Positions 39,379 to 41,910 of a stretch of 41,910 nucleotides of DNA are shown here, one piece after another. The stretch lies in the NCBI GenBank assembly GCA_002477755.1, contig DLKD01000072.1, positions 1 to 41,910 on the forward strand, read 5' to 3'. The position numbers and the translations under genes were made by a program. The notes under the pieces were generated by a model that was not told where the DNA came from, did not search any database, and saw nothing but the letters and a program-made list of their open reading frames with translations. Within the stretch, counting starts at the first letter, position 1. Each line of letters starts with the position of its first letter. This DNA comes from Gordonia sp. UBA7599. Its GTDB lineage: Bacteria; Actinomycetota; Actinomycetes; Mycobacteriales; Mycobacteriaceae.

Positions 39379-40251
39379 ATGCGTGTTGCGACCTGGAATG
39401 TGAACTCCCTGTCAGCGCGGGTGCCGCGATTCCTGCCGTGGTTGGAGCAGCGCCGTCCCGACGTCGTCTGCCTGCAGGAGACGAAGCTCGACGATGCGGG
39501 TTTCGCCGACGCCGTCGGGGCGGACCTCGACGCGCTGGGCTATGAGTGGGCCCACCACGGGCAGGGGCAGTGGAACGGCGTGGCGCTGCTCTCGCGGGTC
39601 GGACTCGACGACGTGGAGAAGGCCTTCCCCGGCACGCCCGGTTATCCCGACCCCGAATCGGTCGAGGCGCGTGCCGTCTCGGCGGTGTGCGACGGGGTGC
39701 GCGTCTACTCCCTGTACGTGCCCAACGGGCGCGAAGTCGGCTCTGACCACTACGACTACAAATTGACCTGGCTCAAAGCGCTACGGGACGCGGTACTGAG
39801 TGCGGGCCCGTCGTCGACGATCGTGTGTGGCGATATCAACATCGCCCCCGCCGACGACGACGTGTTCGATCCGGCGGCCTTCGCCGGGCACACGCACGTC
39901 ACCGATGTGGAGCGGGCGGCGCTGGCCGCGGTCGTCGACACCGGACTCGTCGACGTCATCCGTGCGCGGTGGCCGGGGGAGCGGGTCTTCAGCTACTGGG
40001 ACTACCGCGCCGGGATGTTCCACAAGGACCTCGGGATGCGCATCGACCTGATCCTCGCCGGTGCCGACGTCGTACCGCGCGTCGCGGCGGCATTTGTCGA
40101 CCGGCAGGCGCGCAAGGGGACCAAGCCCAGTGACCATGCGCCGGTCATCGTCGATCTGGACACCGCTCCCGACGGTGATATCGGGCCTGTCGTCCCGCCG
40201 CCGTCCAATCCGGTGAAGCGCAAGGGTGGTGCCCGCCTTCCCCAGGCGTGA
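39379..40251 (+). CDS. xthA: Exodeoxyribonuclease III (XthA/AP endonuclease family)
   Basis: This 290-residue DNA repair nuclease removes 3' blocking groups and cuts at abasic sites. The exonuclease-endonuclease-phosphatase core is complete: WNVNSL (Asn7), CLQETKL with metal-binding Glu34, YVPNGREVGSDHYDYK, GDINIAP (catalytic Asp/Asn), YWDYRAGMFHKDLGMRIDLIL and the terminal SDHAPV with the catalytic His. A 35-residue Pro/Lys-rich tail follows and is probably disordered. Start: ATG 39379, the only sensible one, apparently leaderless. It stands between the divergent MFS gene and the tandem secreted-protein genes, with a hairpin-plus-T-run terminator about 40 bases downstream. Together with the neighbouring katG it fits an oxidative-damage defence region, though the two are not co-transcribed. 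Confidence 0.96.
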   Translation: MRVATWNVNSLSARVPRFLPWLEQRRPDVVCLQETKLDDAGFADAVGADLDALGYEWAHHGQGQWNGVALLSRVGLDDVEKAFPGTPGYPDPESVEARAVSAVCDGVRVYSLYVPNGREVGSDHYDYKLTWLKALRDAVLSAGPSSTIVCGDINIAPADDDVFDPAAFAGHTHVTDVERAALAAVVDTGLVDVIRARWPGERVFSYWDYRAGMFHKDLGMRIDLILAGADVVPRVAAAFVDRQARKGTKPSDHAPVIVDLDTAPDGDIGPVVPPPSNPVKRKGGARLPQA

Positions 40252-40289
40252 CGAATACGCGTCGGAAGTGCGCATTTAGTCCCTTTTAT

Positions 40290-40312
40290 GGCGGTTGAAT
40301 ATCCGCCTTTTT
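40290..40312 (+). terminator. Intrinsic terminator after xthA
   Basis: GGCGG (40290-40294) pairs with CCGCC (40303-40307) around an 8-base loop and is followed immediately by TTTTT (40308-40312). The stem is short but the T-run is unusual for this genome. It lies 38 bases after the xthA stop. Confidence 0.55.
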
Positions 40313-40379
40313 GGGCGTGCGAATCGGTCAAATATGACTCATCTCAAATCTGAGAGCACGCTGTGTTTTGATCGGCGAA

Positions 40380-40396
40380 CTGCAGATTCGCTGCAG
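40380..40396 (+). promoter_or_regulatory. CTGCAG-N5-CTGCAG element before secreted paralog 1
   Basis: Two CTGCAG hexamers start 11 bases apart (40380 and 40391) with ATTCG between them. They can fold into a 6-bp hairpin with a 5-base loop, ending seven bases before the AGAAGGGG ribosome binding site. The same arrangement, with a different loop (GTTTT), precedes the second paralog (41128-41144). The preceding bases are also alike (TGTGTTTTGATCG versus TGTGCTTGAATCG), so the leader was duplicated and kept with the gene. Confidence 0.6.
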
Positions 40397-40415
40397 CCAC
40401 GTAGAAGGGGTGAAC

Positions 40416-40991
40416 ATGAACCGAATTACTTCAGTGTTGGGAATGCTGGCGGCGGCCGTGGCGGCGCTGCTGGTGGTCCCCCTGGGCACCGCGAATGCGG
40501 CTCCCGCCGCGGTCAAGGCCGGCGACGCCCAGATCTCGCTCGTGAACGACTACCAAACCGTGTCCGTGAAGCTCCACAACTCCGTCTTCAGGCAGCAGGG
40601 TGATTCGCTGGCGATCGTCAACTCTCTGGGCAAGACCACTGACCGTATTCCGCTGGTCGTCAAGTCGGAAGGGAAGAGTGTCCCGGTTTCCGCTCGGGTT
40701 GCCGCTGACCGCAAGTCGGCCGAGCTGACGCCGCACTTCACGAAGACGCAGGTCGCCAAGCACAACGTCAAGGGAATGACGAAGGCCCAGGCTTACAACG
40801 ACCTGGTCAACAAGGCGAACAAGAACTTCAACTGCGCTCTGCCCGCCATCGCGGTCGGTGCCATCATCGGATTCTTCGTCTTCTTCGTGGGCTGGGTCAT
40901 CGGTGGCCTGATCGGTGCTTACATCGGCTACAGCAACTGCGGCGGTGGCGAGACGATCCGCGCCGGCCAGCGGTGGCTCAGCGCGCCATAA
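40416..40991 (+). CDS. Secreted glycine-rich hydrophobic-hairpin protein, paralog 1
   Basis: This 191-residue exported protein is of no known function. Signal peptide: MNRITSVLGMLAAAVAALLVVPLGTANA, cut after residue 28. A soluble middle part follows (beta-like, Lys/Val/Thr-rich, about 29-115), then the conserved segment HNVKGMTKAQAYNDLVNKAN and a strongly hydrophobic stretch framed by Cys140 and Cys175, containing GAIIGFF, GWVIGGLIGAYIGYSN (small-xxx-small, glycine-zipper-like). It ends with GGGETIRAG. The start is ATG 40416 with AGAAGGGG at the right distance; the upstream open frame has no signal peptide. A tandem paralog follows 173 bases after its stop. Membrane insertion, pore formation or envelope anchoring are possible; none is proven. 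Confidence 0.85.
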   Translation: MNRITSVLGMLAAAVAALLVVPLGTANAAPAAVKAGDAQISLVNDYQTVSVKLHNSVFRQQGDSLAIVNSLGKTTDRIPLVVKSEGKSVPVSARVAADRKSAELTPHFTKTQVAKHNVKGMTKAQAYNDLVNKANKNFNCALPAIAVGAIIGFFVFFVGWVIGGLIGAYIGYSNCGGGETIRAGQRWLSAP

Positions 40992-41015
40992 CAGCCGGTT
41001 CGCCACGGGTGAACC

Positions 41016-41047
41016 TCGGGCCGGGTCCTTTCCGGGACCCGGCCCGA
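41016..41047 (+). terminator. Hairpin terminator after secreted paralog 1
   Basis: A perfect 13-bp GC-rich stem (TCGGGCCGGGTCC at 41016-41028 with 41035-41047) encloses a 6-base loop TTTCCG, 24 bases after the stop codon. No T-run follows. It suggests that the two paralogs are transcribed separately. Confidence 0.8.
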
Positions 41048-41059
41048 CACGTGTGAAAT

Positions 41060-41075
41060 CGGGACAGTTGTCCCG
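41060..41075. promoter_or_regulatory. Inverted repeat upstream of secreted paralog 2
   Basis: CGGGACA-GT-TGTCCCG is a perfect 7-bp inverted repeat, preceded by the palindrome ACACGTGT (41047-41054). It lies about 90 bases before the start codon of paralog 2, in the promoter region, and has no counterpart before paralog 1. Possible operator. Confidence 0.4.
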
Positions 41076-41127
41076 TGTTCGCGCGTAAAACGTTCGTCCG
41101 TGACCTTCCTGTGCTTGAATCGCGATA

Positions 41128-41144
41128 CTGCAGGTTTTCTGCAG
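41128..41144 (+). promoter_or_regulatory. CTGCAG-N5-CTGCAG element before secreted paralog 2
   Basis: CTGCAG occurs at 41128 and 41139 with GTTTT between, the same 11-base spacing as before paralog 1, and again ends about seven bases before the ribosome binding site (GAAAGGGGAG). Stem sequence and spacing are conserved while the loop differs, which supports a functional hairpin or a pair of protein half-sites. Confidence 0.6.
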
Positions 41145-41164
41145 GCCATCGAAAGGGGAGTTCA

Positions 41165-41782
41165 TTGAAGCGCATTGCCTCGATTATGGGAATGCTCGCG
41201 GTAGCATTCGCCGCACTGCTCGTCGTGCCGTTGGGTACCGCGAACGCCGCCCCGCGGGCCATGCTCGGCACCGGTGACGTCCGGGGTGTCCTGACCGGCG
41301 CCGACTACGACACGATTCACCTGCAGCTCAACAAGGGCACCTTCAAGCAGTCCGGTGACACCTTGATGGTCCGCAACGCCCTCGGCGTGACGACCGAGCG
41401 CATCAGCCTGACGAGCCACCAGGTGGCCGGCAAGACGATCCCGATGAAGGCCGTCGTCGCGTCGGACTCCAAGTCCGTGGACCTGAAGCCCCAGGTCGCC
41501 AAGGTTGCGAAGAACGATGTCGCCTTCAAGCACAACGTGGCGAAGATGACCAAGGCCCAGGCCTGGAACAACCTCGTCACGAAGGCCAACAACAACTGGT
41601 CGTGCGCTGCTCCGTCGGTTCTCGTCGGTGCGATCGTCGGAGGCCTCATCGGCTTCTTTGTGATCGTCGGTGCGTTCTGGGGCATCGCTGCCGGTGCCGC
41701 AGTCGGCGCCTACATCGGCTACAGCAACTGCCGCGGCGGTGAGACCATCCGCGCCTTCTGGACGTGGTGGAACACCCCGTAG
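41165..41782 (+). CDS. Secreted glycine-rich hydrophobic-hairpin protein, paralog 2
   Basis: This 205-residue exported protein is the tandem paralog of the one at 40416. Signal peptide: MKRIASIMGMLAVAFAALLVVPLGTANA (28 residues), nearly the same as its neighbour. The middle domain is diverged (VRGVLTGADYDTIHLQLNKGTF, LMVRNALGVTTERI), then the shared HNVAKMTKAQAWNNLVTKAN. The hydrophobic stretch between Cys147 and Cys189 is longer than in paralog 1 and richer in glycine (GAIVGGLIGFF, GIAAGAAVGAYIGYSN), ending GGETIRAFWTWW. The start is TTG 41165, four bases after GAAAGGGGAG; no ATG or GTG gives an intact signal peptide with this site. The two genes arose by duplication. Function unknown. Confidence 0.85.
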   Translation: MKRIASIMGMLAVAFAALLVVPLGTANAAPRAMLGTGDVRGVLTGADYDTIHLQLNKGTFKQSGDTLMVRNALGVTTERISLTSHQVAGKTIPMKAVVASDSKSVDLKPQVAKVAKNDVAFKHNVAKMTKAQAWNNLVTKANNNWSCAAPSVLVGAIVGGLIGFFVIVGAFWGIAAGAAVGAYIGYSNCRGGETIRAFWTWWNTP

Positions 41783-41802
41783 TCGGTTGTGACTAGCAAG
41801 GA

Positions 41803-41838
41803 ATCGGGCCGGATCACCGCGAGGTGATCCGGCCCGAT
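41803..41838 (+). terminator. Hairpin terminator after secreted paralog 2
   Basis: A perfect 16-bp stem (ATCGGGCCGGATCACC at 41803-41818 with 41823-41838) encloses the 4-base loop GCGA and is followed by CTTCATTT. It begins 20 bases after the stop codon. Beyond it, to the window end, I see no supported gene. Confidence 0.85.
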
Positions 41839-41910
41839 CTTCATTTGGTGTCATGAACCCTGCGCGGTTTCGTCAAGTCAGCGTCAGCCCGGTAGTTGTC
41901 AAGCTGTCTG

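Noticed and set aside
41853-41910. Possible start of a further plus-strand gene running off the window end
   Set aside because: Only 19 codons are visible, with no ribosome binding site and no recognisable motif.
1-41910. Mobile elements, phage genes, tRNA attachment sites or a transferred island
   Set aside because: No transposase, integrase, terminal repeats or tRNA were seen, and composition and codon style look uniform by eye.

Overview
The window (41.9 kb, about two thirds G+C) is chromosomal DNA of a mycolic-acid actinobacterium. Gene content fits Gordonia or a close relative such as Rhodococcus or Mycobacterium: cyp51 beside cyp123, a WS/DGAT wax-ester/triacylglycerol synthase, an F420-type (Ddn-like) reductase, a mycothiol-dependent-isomerase-like protein and a furA-katG pair. 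The genus is inferred. I saw no tRNA, rRNA, CRISPR, insertion sequence or phage gene. No gene-free gap exceeds 300 bases; the longest are about 165 (23464-23627 and 40252-40415). Comparisons with M. tuberculosis loci are from memory and unchecked.

Layout. (1) 1-2619: the 3' end of an enoyl-CoA hydratase gene converges on a two-gene minus-strand unit (extended SDR, amidohydrolase). (2) 2620-7880: a divergent promoter with a perfect match to the KstR sterol-regulator operator, then acyltransferase, acyl-CoA synthetase, WS/DGAT and an alpha/beta hydrolase, in the style of Rv1425-Rv1428c, closed by a 12-bp hairpin. (3) 7899-19958: two arms diverging from a 22-bp TetR-type operator. The left arm holds aldehyde dehydrogenase, SDR, a 3-hydroxyisobutyrate-dehydrogenase-like protein, a carboxymuconolactone-decarboxylase-like protein and a hydrolase. 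The right arm holds TetR, CYP123, SDR, CYP51, a 3Fe-4S-type ferredoxin, an NTF2-like protein, a 435-residue protein of unknown function and another SDR. The core matches Rv0763c-Rv0771 of M. tuberculosis. (4) 20016-23463: a secreted lipase-like protein diverges from a three-gene unit (conserved unknown, double-hotdog thioesterase, small hydrolase).

(5) 23470-33529: a 21-bp tandem repeat, then a tightly overlapping operon: DinB-like protein, AtuA-like protein, acyl-CoA dehydrogenase, AccD2- and AccA2-like carboxylase subunits, a second acyl-CoA dehydrogenase, enoyl-CoA hydratase and TetR. The order matches Rv0976c-Rv0971c and resembles the Pseudomonas acyclic-terpene (Atu) pathway: desaturate, carboxylate the branch methyl, hydrate. 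(6) 33537-39331: a Ddn-like reductase, a secreted protein, a methyltransferase, katG, furA and an MFS transporter. (7) 39379-41838: exodeoxyribonuclease III, then two tandem secreted paralogs with a glycine-rich hydrophobic segment framed by two cysteines. Each is preceded by the same CTGCAG-N5-CTGCAG element just upstream of its ribosome binding site.

Taken together the window is an oxidative lipid, sterol or isoprenoid region followed by a peroxide-defence locus. The least explained items are the tandem secreted paralogs with their shared leader element, the 435-residue protein in the cyp51 operon, and the true substrate of the AtuA/AccD2 operon. Several genes (the lipase, 20862, furA, xthA, possibly 22792) show a TANNNT-like -10 hexamer exactly six bases before the start codon, which suggests leaderless mRNAs.
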